This document shows, in pieces, positions 9,468 through 20,797 of a stretch of DNA of 64,000 nucleotides (position 1 is the stretch's first letter; every line of letters starts with the position of its first letter). Under the pieces are notes generated by a model. That model made no database searches, was not told the origin of the DNA, and was given only the letters and a program-made list of their open reading frames with translations. Origin of the DNA: Nocardioidaceae bacterium SCSIO 66511 (GTDB lineage: Bacteria > Actinomycetota > Actinomycetes > Propionibacteriales > Nocardioidaceae); NCBI GenBank assembly GCA_023100825.1, contig CP095846.1:3286001-3350000 (forward strand), written 5' to 3'. Both the position numbers and the translations under genes were made by a program.

Positions 9468-11767
9468 CGATCACCCTCTCGCCGCAGTAGGGCCGGACGC
9501 GCTGCGAACCGGTCTCGCCGACGGGCCAACAGGACGCCACCAGCACTCAGGATCAGTGCCGACACAGCGATCAGCACGACCGCTCCGGGCCGCGTCGATA
9601 CATCGACCGACGGTTCGAACGGGCCCGGCACAGCGAGTACGAGTGCCTTCCGCGTGCACCACCAGGTCACCAGTGCGACCAACACGCCGACCCCGATGCC
9701 CAGGACCGAGAGGACGCCCACCTCGTACCGTGTCGCAGTCGCGAGCGCACCCGACGAGACGTACGAAGACCGCAGCCCGGCGTCGTCCAACCGCGTACGC
9801 CGACGTCCGAGCGTCACCGACTGGATCGCGACCGTCGCGCTCAGAAGCGCGACCACTGCAGCGAGCACCGACCACGCCAAGGCCCCGCGGCCGACTTCTG
9901 AGTCGGCAAGGTCGTCGCTCACCTGGTCTGCGTTCGTCGCCTGTCCGGTGTCGATTCCGTGCTCGGAGAGCGCTGCGAGTACCGAGGGTGGAGTGTCCGC
10001 ACGCGCAAAGACGCGCACACGTGAACCTGCCGGCTCGTCGTAGGAGTCGAGCACGACATCCGGGAGGTTTCCGAGGTAACCGTGGCTGCCGATCAACGGG
10101 AGGTACGCATCGCGCGCCACCAGCTTGCTCGGCGCGGTCGCCGGGTCGAGACCGATCGCCTGGTCCGGGATCCGGGTCGTACCTGCCGCGACGACGCGCC
10201 GGACGAGATGCGCCGACGACGGCACGACCGCGGCCGCAGCTGTCAGGCCGTGCGCCGCGAACCTGATCTCGAGCCCGGCTGCTGTGCCGCGTACCTCGAC
10301 CGGTTGTCGCGGTGCAGTGCTCGCCGCGAGATCGGGACTCCAGGTAGGGCCAGCATCGGGTGTCCAGCGGTCGACGACCGGGTCCCCGTCGACGGTCAGC
10401 TTCCGTACGACGATCCGTCCGGTCAGATCGATCGGAGCACCCGCATCGGTCGCGAACTCCAGCTTCCGCAGCACGCACCCGTCGGAGCAGCCGCGCACGC
10501 GCCCGCGCAGATGGCCGCCGCGATCGGGAATCGGCATACCTGTCGACACGATCTCGCCATCGGAGCGCAACATGCTCAGGTTGAGGTACGCGCGGTCGCC
10601 GCCCGACCGATGCAGCTCACCGTCCAGGTCGGCCTGCACCTCGCCGTCGCCGATCAGCACCGGCTTCCACGTATCGTCGCGAAACGTGTGCGCGATTGCC
10701 TCCCCTGCGCCGGAGCCCGACGGCCACGACGTTCCGACTACCCGCTCCCAACGTGTCAGGTCGGCAAAGCCGTTGTACTTCTCGGCATCGATGCTCGTTG
10801 GCGCGGCCTCGATAGCCATCAGCCACCTGCCGTCCGGGTCTGCGGCGCGGGTGGCGAGGAACGTCGCCGTTGCTGTGCTCGGGGACTCGTACACGTCGAC
10901 ACCGCCGGTCGAGATGGCCGCCACATCGTCGCGCCACTGCGCACTCGCCTGCCGGGCGGTCATCCCGAACACCGCGAGGACGACCGCACCCGCGATGCAG
11001 GCGAATGCGACGGAAAGCGTGCTCGTACGACGCAGCCGCCTGACGGCCAGGTAGCGCCCCAGCCCGGTGGTACGCCGGAACAACGAGATTCCGAGCGCGC
11101 CGACGCCCCGGGCGAGCCAGCCGCAGACGACGACGGTGGCGAGCGCGGCGGCGAGCGGAGTCAGCGAGACCGTTACGGACGCATCGCCGTGCTCGGTGGC
11201 CGCAGCGCTCACCAGCAACCACCCGCACGCAGCAACGGCTGCGCACTCCGCGGCGGCGATCCAGACGGGGCGCCGAGACGCACGCTTCGCAAGGGGATTC
11301 GCGCTCGCGAATCCGATGCAGGCCGCAGTGGTGAGAACGCACAACACCATCGCGCCGAGCATCGCCGCGGCGATGAGCGCGAGCGTATCCACCCGGTTGC
11401 GGCCGGTCGCCTCGAGGGACCAGACGACACCTCCGGCGAGCACACAGCCCACCAGTGCGCCGACGACAGCGGCGAGCAGCGGCTCGGCGAGCTGCCATCG
11501 CCACATCCGCATCCGGGTGTAGCCGCGTACGGTCGCCAACCGGATCTCGTCCGACTTGGCACGCACCGCCCCGACGACGATCGTCGCGCTGGCAAGACTG
11601 CCGCCCACCCCGATACCGAGCAGCGTCACCAACATGACCGCGTGGGCATCGCCGGCGGCCGGGAAGGCAACTACACAAGTGGCTCCGACGACCGTGACAG
11701 CGCACGTGACGGCGAGACATAGCGCGTCGGCCGGCCGAGCACGCGCGGCGCGGAGCGTACGCCTCAC
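9464..11767 (-). CDS. FtsX-family ABC transporter permease (second subunit)
   Basis: A 767-residue permease of the same type as its downstream neighbour, with paired membrane clusters and two large outer loops. The GTG at 11767 is taken as the start because it overlaps the stop of the upstream ATPase gene as GTGA; the open frame continues further upstream without a better start. Together the two unequal permeases probably form a heterodimer served by one or both ATPases. Substrate unknown. Confidence 0.85.
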   Translation of the reverse strand: MRRTLRAARARPADALCLAVTCAVTVVGATCVVAFPAAGDAHAVMLVTLLGIGVGGSLASATIVVGAVRAKSDEIRLATVRGYTRMRMWRWQLAEPLLAAVVGALVGCVLAGGVVWSLEATGRNRVDTLALIAAAMLGAMVLCVLTTAACIGFASANPLAKRASRRPVWIAAAECAAVAACGWLLVSAAATEHGDASVTVSLTPLAAALATVVVCGWLARGVGALGISLFRRTTGLGRYLAVRRLRRTSTLSVAFACIAGAVVLAVFGMTARQASAQWRDDVAAISTGGVDVYESPSTATATFLATRAADPDGRWLMAIEAAPTSIDAEKYNGFADLTRWERVVGTSWPSGSGAGEAIAHTFRDDTWKPVLIGDGEVQADLDGELHRSGGDRAYLNLSMLRSDGEIVSTGMPIPDRGGHLRGRVRGCSDGCVLRKLEFATDAGAPIDLTGRIVVRKLTVDGDPVVDRWTPDAGPTWSPDLAASTAPRQPVEVRGTAAGLEIRFAAHGLTAAAAVVPSSAHLVRRVVAAGTTRIPDQAIGLDPATAPSKLVARDAYLPLIGSHGYLGNLPDVVLDSYDEPAGSRVRVFARADTPPSVLAALSEHGIDTGQATNADQVSDDLADSEVGRGALAWSVLAAVVALLSATVAIQSVTLGRRRTRLDDAGLRSSYVSSGALATATRYEVGVLSVLGIGVGVLVALVTWWCTRKALVLAVPGPFEPSVDVSTRPGAVVLIAVSALILSAGGVLLARRRDRFAARPALLRREGDR

Positions 11768-12423
11768 GGAGCCGCCGCGGATACGATCGCGCCGTCGTCG
11801 AGGCGATACTCGCGGTCGCATTGCGCGGCGACCTCGGCGTCGTGGGTGGCGATGACGACTGCCGCACCGCGTTCGGCCTCTCGCCGCAGCTCGCCGACGA
11901 CGCGATCACGGTTGTACTCGTCGAGCTCGCTTGTCGGCTCGTCGGCCAACAACAGCGCCGAATCGACGACCAGAGCACGCGCACACGCGACCCGCTGCGC
12001 TTGACCGCCGGAAAGCTCCTGGACGAGCCGCTCGCCGAGATCGGTGATGCCGACTCGCTCCAAGGCGTGTGCTGCCGCGGAGTCGGCGGCGTCGGGGAGT
12101 ACGCCGCGAGCGCGCAGCGCGATCGAGACGTTCTCCGCCGCCGTCAGGATCGAGACCAGACCGTACGACTGCAAAACGAACGCCACATCGGGACGCGGGT
12201 CACCGGAACCGAGCCAGGTCGACTCACCGTCGAGCGTCGCGGTGCCCTCATCGGGTCGGAGCAGGCCACCGGCCACGTTGACAAGAGTCGTCTTGCCGGA
12301 GCCCGAAGGTCCGGTCAGCGCAACCAGCTCGCCGGCGGCGGCGTACAGCGACACCTCGGACAGGATCTGCCGCGTGCCCGCACGCACGACGACGCGTTCT
12401 GCGACCAGTTTCCCGCCGATCAT
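11764..12423 (-). CDS. ABC transporter ATP-binding protein (MacB/LolD type)
   Basis: A 219-residue ATPase with Walker A GPSGSGKTT, Q-loop LQSYGL, signature LSGGQAQR, Walker B LLLADEPTSELD and H-loop THDAEV. Start set at 12423, where the ATG overlaps the preceding gene's stop by 4 bases. It lies between another ATPase and two permeases, so the complex may use two different ATPases. The role is energising FtsX-type export or mechanotransmission. Confidence 0.92.
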   Translation of the reverse strand: MIGGKLVAERVVVRAGTRQILSEVSLYAAAGELVALTGPSGSGKTTLVNVAGGLLRPDEGTATLDGESTWLGSGDPRPDVAFVLQSYGLVSILTAAENVSIALRARGVLPDAADSAAAHALERVGITDLGERLVQELSGGQAQRVACARALVVDSALLLADEPTSELDEYNRDRVVGELRREAERGAAVVIATHDAEVAAQCDREYRLDDGAIVSAAAP

Positions 12424-13259
12424 GGCGATTCGTCCCGACTCAACAGCAGATCTTCGTCTTCGGGCTCGATGCGCACCATCGTGCCCTGTGGCCACTGCTC
12501 GACGAGGTGTGCCGGAAGTTGCAGAACGCCCTCGGCGCCGATGACCACGTACTCGACGCCGTCACGACCTTCGAGGCCGACCCGGCCGGACTTGATCGTG
12601 ACCGTACGCGGAAATGTCGCCGAAACGGCCGAGTCATGCGTCACGACCACAACGGTCGTACCGAGCTCGGCACCGATTTCGTGGAGTAGGGCGAGTACCT
12701 GGTCGCGGTCGTCGTCGTTGAGCTGGCTCGTCGGCTCATCTGCGAGCAGCAGCCGCGGATGCACCGCGACGGTCGCGGCGAGCGCAGCACGCTGGCGTTG
12801 CCCGCCCGAGAGGGTCGCGACCGGCTGGTCGGCCTGCTCGCTCAACCGTACGCGCGCCAGTAGCTCGTCGGGGCTCGCGAGCGTACGACGCTGCGCGCGA
12901 GGCACCGCGAGCTGCGCGAACTCGACGTTCTGCCGCGTCGTCGCGTACGCGAGCAGGTTTCGGTCTGCGCCCTGCAGCATCGTGCTGACCGACGACGATC
13001 TCAGTCGGCTCAGCTCGCCTTCGCTCATCCGCGAGACCTCGCGGTCTCCGAGGCGGATCCGCCCCGCCGACGGCTGCTGGATTCCTCCGAGCAGGGCGAG
13101 CAGCGTCGACTTACCTGATCCCGACGGTCCGAGCAGTGCAACGCGTTCGCCCGCCGCGATGTGCAGGTCGACGCCTTGTAGCGCGACCACGTCGTGGCCC
13201 TGCACCGTGCGGTACAGGTGTACGACGCCCTCGCAGCTGACCGCGAGTCCTGCGCTCAT
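12420..13259 (-). CDS. ABC transporter ATP-binding protein with AbrB-like C-terminal extension
   Basis: A 279-residue protein and the first gene of the four-gene ABC operon. The ATPase core shows Walker A GPSGSGKST, signature LSGGQRQR, Walker B LLLADEPTSQ and H-loop THDSAV. About 50 extra residues follow (GVEYVVIGAEGVLQLPAHLV, then WPQGTMVRIEP). Their strand pattern and the GxLQLP motif recall AbrB-type swapped-hairpin domains. Start at the ATG 13259, preceded by the ribosome-binding sequence GGGGGAG. The extension may mediate dimerisation or regulation; that is inference. Confidence 0.88.
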   Translation of the reverse strand: MSAGLAVSCEGVVHLYRTVQGHDVVALQGVDLHIAAGERVALLGPSGSGKSTLLALLGGIQQPSAGRIRLGDREVSRMSEGELSRLRSSSVSTMLQGADRNLLAYATTRQNVEFAQLAVPRAQRRTLASPDELLARVRLSEQADQPVATLSGGQRQRAALAATVAVHPRLLLADEPTSQLNDDDRDQVLALLHEIGAELGTTVVVVTHDSAVSATFPRTVTIKSGRVGLEGRDGVEYVVIGAEGVLQLPAHLVEQWPQGTMVRIEPEDEDLLLSRDESP

Positions 13260-13386
13260 GCGTACCGCTCCCCCTGGAGTCGCGCCGACGATCGACCGTT
13301 GCAACCTGCCACTATCCCGTTCGTCGGCTCAAGTGCGCATGGCCGATAGTTAGCCACTCGTGACCGGGCCGCCTGCCCGCGGTCCC

Positions 13387-13416
13387 TTGACAGGACAAAT
13401 CGGGCGGGCCTAGCCT
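13387..13416 (+). promoter_or_regulatory. Probable sigma-70-type promoter of the sugar transporter operon
   Basis: TTGACA at 13387-13392, an 18-base spacer, then TAGCCT at 13411-13416. The LacI-type operator begins 11 bases after the -10 element, the usual position for repression. Confidence 0.55.
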
Positions 13417-13426
13417 CGGCACATTC

Positions 13427-13440
13427 TGAAATCGATTACA
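13427..13440. promoter_or_regulatory. LacI-family operator, copy 1
   Basis: TGAAATCGATTACA is a near-symmetric operator with the central CG step typical of LacI/GalR proteins. The 17-base string TCTGAAATCGATTACAC containing it is repeated exactly at 18248-18264, upstream of the glycosidase operon. Confidence 0.85.
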
Positions 13441-13458
13441 CGGTCCGCAGAGGTAGCC

Positions 13459-15011
<1,553 letters not shown>

Positions 15012-15015
<4 letters not shown>

Positions 15016-16058
15016 CCACCGATACCGTCGCGTCCGCGCCGAACCCACCGGAGCCGGAGCGTACGACCAAGCGCCGCTTCGTCATCCCGGAGCGATTCTT
15101 CACGCTGCAGAGCTATGTCGCGCTCGCGCTCGTCTTCGCTCTGTCCGTAGCGATCTCGCCGAGGCGGGACGGGGAGATCCTGTTCCTCGACACCGACAAC
15201 CTGCTCGAGATCCTGCGCCAGGTGTCCGAGATCGGGATCATCGCGGTCGGCATGACGTTCGTCATCCTGATCGCCGGCATCGACTTGTCCGTTGGCGCAG
15301 TACTCGGCCTCGCGTCGACCGGAGTCGCGTCACTGTTGGTCTTCGATGGTTACGGCGTACTGCCCGCGGTACTTCTCGTACTGCTCATCGGCCTCGCGTT
15401 CGGCGCGGTGCAGGGCACGCTGACGACCTATCTCGGCATCCAGGCGTTCATCGTGACGCTCGCGGGTATGCAGGTCGCACGCGGGCTCGCTCGGATCTGG
15501 TCCGACGGCCAGGTCATCGGCATCTCGTACGGCGGCGGCAAGGGCACCGTGCCGGACGGGTTCGAGCTGCTGGACTCTCGTACGTTCAACGGCACGATCC
15601 CGATCCCAGCACTGATCTTCGTCGGCGTGGCCATCATCGCGCTCCTCGTCGTGCGCTACACCGTCTTCGCCCGCTACGTGTACGCCATCGGCGGCAACGA
15701 GCGCGCAGCTCGACTGTCCGGCATTCCCGTCGCTCGGGTGAAGATCACCGTGTTCGCCGTCGCGGGGCTGCTGTCCGCCCTGGCCGGAATCATCCACGCC
15801 GGCCAGTACAACCAGGGCGACCCGAACGCCGGAATCGCGTACGAGCTCGACGCCATCGCCGCAGTCGTCATCGGCGGCACGAGCCTGATGGGCGGTGTCG
15901 GCAGCGTCTCCGGAACACTCGCCGGCGCCCTCCTGCTCGGCATCCTGAACAACATCCTGCTCCTGAAGAACATCGACTCCGACGTGCAGCTGGTGATCAA
16001 GGGCCTGATCATCGTCGCCGCTGCCGGCATCCAGGTGTTCCGCCCCAAGCAACGCTGA
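15012..16058 (+). CDS. Sugar ABC transporter permease (RbsC type)
   Basis: A 348-residue inner-membrane permease with 8-10 hydrophobic segments and the family signatures GMTFVILIAGIDLSVGAVLGL and AIGGNERAARLSGIPV (EAA-like loop that contacts the ATPase). Its ATG overlaps the end of the ATPase gene by 4 bases. It forms the translocation channel with the RbsA-type ATPase. The hydrophilic N-terminal ~25 residues are typical of actinobacterial members. Confidence 0.93.
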
Positions 16059-16108
16059 CTCCTCAGCGCGGTACGTAGACCCGAATTGCACCTCAGAAAG
16101 GAACACCC

Positions 16109-17131
16109 ATGACAACTCTCCTCCCGAGGTCGCGTCGCCTCACCGCGATCGCGGCGATCGGTGCAACCGCCGCCATCGCCCTGACCGCCTGTGGCACCGA
16201 GTCCGATGCCCCGGCCGGCGACGGTCCGGCTTCGCAGGCCGAGTGTCAGGGCCCGGACGGCGACTACCTGATCGGTATGAGCCAGGCGAACAACGCCGAG
16301 CCGTACCGGGTGCAGATGAACGACGACATCCAGGCCGCAGCGTCCGAGATCGACCAGTTCGACGTCAAGATCGCCGACGCCGCGCAGGACAGCGCCACCC
16401 AGGTCTCGCAGGTGCAGAACTTCATCACGCAGAAGGTCGACCTGCTGATGATCAGCCCCAACGAGGCCGCGCCGCTGACGTCGGTCGTCGCCGATGCGTA
16501 CAACCAGGGCATCCCGGTGATCGTGCTGGACCGCAAGGTCGAGGGCGATGCGTACACCCAGTTCGTCGGCGCCGACAACGCCGAGATCGGTAAGCGCGCA
16601 GGCGAGTTCGTCGCCAAGGAGCTGTTGCCCGACGGTGGCAACGTCGTCGAGATCCGCGGACTGTCCGGCTCGACACCGGCCAAGGAGCGCGAGGACGGCT
16701 TCGCCAAGGGCATCGCCGGCAACCCGGGCATCAAGATCATCGACTCGGGCGACGGCGACTGGCTGCTCGAGAAGGGCCAGGCCGAGGCACAGGCGATGTT
16801 CAAGGCACACGACGACATCGACGTCGTGTACTCCCACAACGACCCGATGGGTCAGGGTGCGGCTGCGGCAGCCGAGGACGCCGGCGTCAAGGACAAGATC
16901 GACATCATCGGTATCGACGGACTCCCCATCCCCGCCGGTGGCCTGAAGTCGGTCGAGAAGGGCGATCTGACCGCGACGTTCGTCTACCCGACCGGAGGCA
17001 AGGAAGCCGTCGAATCGGCCAAGCAGATCCTGATCGACTGCGAGGACGTCCCCAAGGACATCACCTTGGAGACCGAGCAGGTCACCAAGGAGAACGCCGC
17101 CGAGGTGTACGCCAAGAACGAGACGAAGTAG
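16109..17131 (+). CDS. Sugar-binding lipoprotein (RbsB type)
   Basis: A 340-residue substrate-binding protein with a signal peptide and lipobox ALTAC, so membrane-anchored on the outer face. The mature part is a periplasmic-binding-protein type I fold (SQVQNFITQKVDLLMISPN, VIVLDRKVEGDAYTQFVGADN, IDIIGIDGLPIPAGGL), the class that binds ribose, xylose, galactose or similar sugars. Third gene of the transporter operon after a 50-base gap with AAAGGAAC as ribosome-binding site. The exact sugar is not readable from sequence. Confidence 0.93.
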   Translation: MTTLLPRSRRLTAIAAIGATAAIALTACGTESDAPAGDGPASQAECQGPDGDYLIGMSQANNAEPYRVQMNDDIQAAASEIDQFDVKIADAAQDSATQVSQVQNFITQKVDLLMISPNEAAPLTSVVADAYNQGIPVIVLDRKVEGDAYTQFVGADNAEIGKRAGEFVAKELLPDGGNVVEIRGLSGSTPAKEREDGFAKGIAGNPGIKIIDSGDGDWLLEKGQAEAQAMFKAHDDIDVVYSHNDPMGQGAAAAAEDAGVKDKIDIIGIDGLPIPAGGLKSVEKGDLTATFVYPTGGKEAVESAKQILIDCEDVPKDITLETEQVTKENAAEVYAKNETK

Positions 17132-17147
17132 GAGATCGCAGACGACC

Positions 17148-18143
17148 TCAGCGGATCGAGCTCTCGCGGACGTGCAGCGTCGGCGAGAGCACGATCGTGC
17201 GCGGCACGGCGTCGTCGCCTGCGATACGCCCGGACAGTGCTCGGCCCGCCTCTCGGCCCATCTCGTACGTCGGCTGAGCGACCGTCGTGAGCTGCGGCCG
17301 GGTGAGGTCGGCCCATGGCAGATGGTCGAAGCCGACCAGCGCGATGTCTTGCGGAATCTTGACGTCGCGGTCGACGAGCGCAGACAACGCACCGACCGTC
17401 ATCAGGTTGTTTGCGACGAACAAACCGTCCGGCGGCTCGTCGAGGGCGGTGAGTCGATCCGCGCCCGCGCGGCCGCCGTCCTCTTTGAAGTTCTCGCGTA
17501 GCACCAACTCGTCGTCGACGTCGATGTCTCGCGCGCGATGTGCGTCGAGGAACCCCTGTAGTCGTTGGTATGCGGTGGTCGTACGGGTCGGTCCGGTGAT
17601 GCACGCGACGCGTTCGCAGCCCTGGTCGAGTAGATGAGCGGTGCCCAGCTGCGCGCCGCGGGCGTTGTCGACCATGACGGTGTCGACATCGACGCGCTCG
17701 AGGCGCCGGTCGACCGCGACAACGGGGATCCCACGGTCGATCAACGGCGACAGGTCGCTGTCAGCCTCGGACGCGGCCGCGATGATGACGCCTGCCATCT
17801 GCTCATCGAGGGCGACGTCGACGTATCGGCGTTCCTTCTCGAGGTTCTCGTCGCTGTTGCACAGAACGAGCGAGTAGCCCTGCTCATGTGCGGCGTCCTC
17901 CATGCCGCGCACCATCGCCGTGAAGAACGGGTTGCCGATATCCGGGATGATCACGCCCCAGACCGTCGTGCCCCGGCGACGGAGGTTACGCGCGACGGCG
18001 TTCGGCCTGTAATCGAGTTCCTCGACCGCCTGCCTGACGCGGTCCGTCAGGTCCGACGACACCTCGGTCTGACCGTTCAGCACTCGCGAAACGGTCGCAG
18101 CCGAAACGCCCGCACGGCGGGCAACATCGTGAATCGTCGGCAC
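17148..18143 (-). CDS. LacI-family transcriptional regulator of the sugar regulon
   Basis: A 331-residue repressor. Residues 2-55 hold the LacI helix-turn-helix and hinge (PTIHDVARRAGVSAATVSRV); the remainder is a sugar-binding core of the same fold as the RbsB-type protein. The GTG at 18143 is chosen because AGGAGG lies 6 bases upstream and the HTH starts immediately. It lies between the transporter operon and the catabolic operon. The two identical TGAAATCGATTACA sites at 13427 and 18250 are its probable targets. The inducer is presumably the imported sugar or its phosphate. Confidence 0.93.
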   Translation of the reverse strand: MPTIHDVARRAGVSAATVSRVLNGQTEVSSDLTDRVRQAVEELDYRPNAVARNLRRRGTTVWGVIIPDIGNPFFTAMVRGMEDAAHEQGYSLVLCNSDENLEKERRYVDVALDEQMAGVIIAAASEADSDLSPLIDRGIPVVAVDRRLERVDVDTVMVDNARGAQLGTAHLLDQGCERVACITGPTRTTTAYQRLQGFLDAHRARDIDVDDELVLRENFKEDGGRAGADRLTALDEPPDGLFVANNLMTVGALSALVDRDVKIPQDIALVGFDHLPWADLTRPQLTTVAQPTYEMGREAGRALSGRIAGDDAVPRTIVLSPTLHVRESSIR

Positions 18144-18249
18144 CGAAAACCTCCTGGCTACTGCCCCGATCATATGCCTCGAACCGGCGGCTTCGCCGAA
18201 CAAAGTTCGAGCCCAGGTCTTGCATTGCGGCGCAGATGATGCTTGGCTC

Positions 18250-18263
18250 TGAAATCGATTACA
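18250..18263. promoter_or_regulatory. LacI-family operator, copy 2
   Basis: TGAAATCGATTACA, identical to copy 1 within a shared 17-base string. It lies 26 bases before the start of the GH172 gene, in the divergent region shared with the LacI gene. It should repress the glycosidase operon and possibly the regulator itself. Confidence 0.85.
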
Positions 18264-18289
18264 CCATATAGCCCGTCCGGGAGGACCCG

Positions 18290-20797
18290 ATGGCACGCAG
18301 TGCATCGACTCTGTCCGTACGTCTGGCCGCGACTATCGCGGCACTCGGGGCGACGATCGCCATGGCCGCACCGGTCACGGCGGATGACAACCGACCAGAA
18401 ATCGATGCCAGCCCAACCGTTGGCTGGCACACCTACGGCTCACTCGATCGGCTCCCGTACCTCGACCAGGGAACCAACACCCTGCAGTCGTCGAGCTACG
18501 ACCGGACCGGTGGGAACGACGACGGGTTCGAGGGCACGTACTCCTGCCTGCGTGAAACCGAGGCGGGCTGTGTGATCGCCGAGGACAGCGGCGCCGGCGA
18601 GATCGACGCCATCTGGTTCACCCGCGACGGCGGCATCGTGTCGAAGACCGGCAACATCCACATCGAGCTGGACGGCGAAACCGTTCTCGACGCGCCGTTG
18701 CAGGACGTCGTCGACGGCAAGCTCGGCGAACCGTTCGCGTTCCCCCTCGTCGCGAACGGCGGGCAGAGCTCGGGCGGTGTGACCATCAAGGTCCCGATGC
18801 CGTACCGCGAGTCGATGCGGGTCACGACCACCGAGAACCCGTTGTTCCACCACGTCTCGTACCGCACGTTCGCGAGCGACGACGGCGTCGAGACCTTCGA
18901 TCCCGACGAGGTGCCGACCGACGTGATCGAGACGATGCAGGCGTACGGCACGGCCGACCCGAAGCCGGCGGCCGACGGTGCCACGACCGACGACACCGAG
19001 TTCGACCTCGCGCCGGGTGCGCGCACGTCGCTCGGGTCCGTACGCGGGCCCGGCGTACTCGACGAGCTGCGCGTACGCGTGCCGCAGATCGAGGGCATTC
19101 CCGAGGACCTCTACATCACCGATGACGGCCGTGCGTTCAAGGGCGCGAGCACGTTCAAGGTCGCGATCGACCCCGAGAACGAGGGCGTACAGATCACCAA
19201 GCGCACCGACACCCTCATCGGCAACCAGCGGGCGAAGCTCATCGTCGACGGCGAAGAGGTGGGTACCTGGAAGTCCGACGAGCCCACCGGCGGCCAGTGG
19301 GAGGACCAGACCATCGAGGTCCCGGCATCGATCACGGCCGGCAAGTCCGAGCTGACCGTACGCAACGAGTTCGTCAGCAGCGACCTCGACGTCAATGAGT
19401 TCCGCTACTGGGTCGACTCGGTCAAGGGCGGTGAGGCGACGCGTACCGACACGGTCGACATCGGCCCCAGCGACGCAGGACTCGAGAGCGAGAAGGCGCA
19501 CAGCTACCAGATCGAGGACCAGGTCTGGGAGGGCTACCACACCTACACGTACCCGATCGATCCTGCGCTGGAGAAGCGGCTCGCGAAGTCCGACCGGCTA
19601 CTGCGCAAGCTGCGCCTGCAGGTGACCTTCGACGGCAAACGCATGGTCAACGCACCTCTTGGTGAGTTCTTCGGCTCCGGGCTCGGCGAGTCCGAGGTCA
19701 CGTCGCTGATGTACGCCATGCAGACAGCCGACGACGGGTCCTACTTCTCCTGGTGGCCGATGCCGTACGCCCGCTCGGCCGAGGTCGAGCTGGTCAACCG
19801 CTCCAAGCAGACGGTCGAGGGCGCCGATGCCTCGCTCACCTCGCACCGCGATGAGGACGTACGCAAGGCCTTGACCGGCAAACGGCCGACGATGGGCTAC
19901 TTCAACGCGACGAGCAAGCAGGCACATACGACGAAGGACGCCGACTGGCGATTCCTCGACGTACGCGGCAACGGCCGGTTCGTCGGCGTCAACCACACGA
20001 TGACCGGGCTGATCACCGAAGGCAACATCCGCAACTACCTCGAGGGCGATGAGCGCGTCTACGTCGACGGGTCGAAGTCGCCAGCGATCTACGGGACCGG
20101 GTCCGAGGACTTCTACGAGGGCGGTTGGTACTTCAACGCGGGCGCCTTCTCCAACCCGATGAACGGCGCTCCGCTGATGAAGACGAAGTCGTTCGGCTGC
20201 GAATACCAGTGCGACTCCGCGTACCGGCTGATGCTCGCCGACGCCGTGGACTTCACCTCGTCTCTACGGTTCGGCATCGAGCACGGTCCTACGGCCAACG
20301 AGCCGGCGATCTACAGCTCGACCGCGTTCTGGTACGGCCATCGCGGTGAGCAGCGGTCCCGTGTCGTCGACACTGTCGATGTCGGCAACCGCCGTAGCGA
20401 GCGGGCGCACGACTACCGTGGCGCCGGCGCTGTCAAGCGGCTCACGTCGGTATACGAGGGCGACGACGACACCGTCGAGGTGACCGATGACATGCGGTCC
20501 ACACACGAGGCCGTGTCGTTCACACTCACGGTCCCGAAGAACAACCGCGGAGTCCGTCTACGTCGTACGAGTGACCAGAAGGACGCGTACCAGAACGCCA
20601 AGGTGTTCGTGAACGGCAAGCTCGTGGGCACGTGGCTCCAGCCGCGTGGCAACAAGTCCCAACGCTGGCTCCAGGACTCCTTCGAGATCCCGACCTCGGT
20701 CTCGCGTCACCACCGCAAGTTGCGCGTCAAGGTGCAGCGAGTCAACGACTCACCGAAGTGGTCGGCGGCGAAGTACGAAGCGGTGAGCTACCAATGA
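18290..20797 (+). CDS. Secreted GH172 (DUF2961) glycosidase
   Basis: An 835-residue exported protein with a signal peptide (cleavage probably after VTA at residues 29-31). It shows features of DUF2961, now glycoside hydrolase family GH172: [41 protein letters not shown] and [12 protein letters not shown] second region about 665-835 repeats a beta-sandwich-like pattern with [11 protein letters not shown] and VNGKLVGTW, which also occurs near residues 300-330. GH172 contains alpha-D-fructofuranosidases and exo-D-arabinofuranosidases. First gene of a four-gene operon with 4-base overlaps throughout. D-arabinofuranoside cleavage is favoured because of the downstream isomerase and kinase. Confidence 0.88.
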   Translation: MARSASTLSVRLAATIAALGATIAMAAPVTADDNRPEIDASPTVGWHTYGSLDRLPYLDQGTNTLQSSSYDRTGGNDDGFEGTYSCLRETEAGCVIAEDSGAGEIDAIWFTRDGGIVSKTGNIHIELDGETVLDAPLQDVVDGKLGEPFAFPLVANGGQSSGGVTIKVPMPYRESMRVTTTENPLFHHVSYRTFASDDGVETFDPDEVPTDVIETMQAYGTADPKPAADGATTDDTEFDLAPGARTSLGSVRGPGVLDELRVRVPQIEGIPEDLYITDDGRAFKGASTFKVAIDPENEGVQITKRTDTLIGNQRAKLIVDGEEVGTWKSDEPTGGQWEDQTIEVPASITAGKSELTVRNEFVSSDLDVNEFRYWVDSVKGGEATRTDTVDIGPSDAGLESEKAHSYQIEDQVWEGYHTYTYPIDPALEKRLAKSDRLLRKLRLQVTFDGKRMVNAPLGEFFGSGLGESEVTSLMYAMQTADDGSYFSWWPMPYARSAEVELVNRSKQTVEGADASLTSHRDEDVRKALTGKRPTMGYFNATSKQAHTTKDADWRFLDVRGNGRFVGVNHTMTGLITEGNIRNYLEGDERVYVDGSKSPAIYGTGSEDFYEGGWYFNAGAFSNPMNGAPLMKTKSFGCEYQCDSAYRLMLADAVDFTSSLRFGIEHGPTANEPAIYSSTAFWYGHRGEQRSRVVDTVDVGNRRSERAHDYRGAGAVKRLTSVYEGDDDTVEVTDDMRSTHEAVSFTLTVPKNNRGVRLRRTSDQKDAYQNAKVFVNGKLVGTWLQPRGNKSQRWLQDSFEIPTSVSRHHRKLRVKVQRVNDSPKWSAAKYEAVSYQ

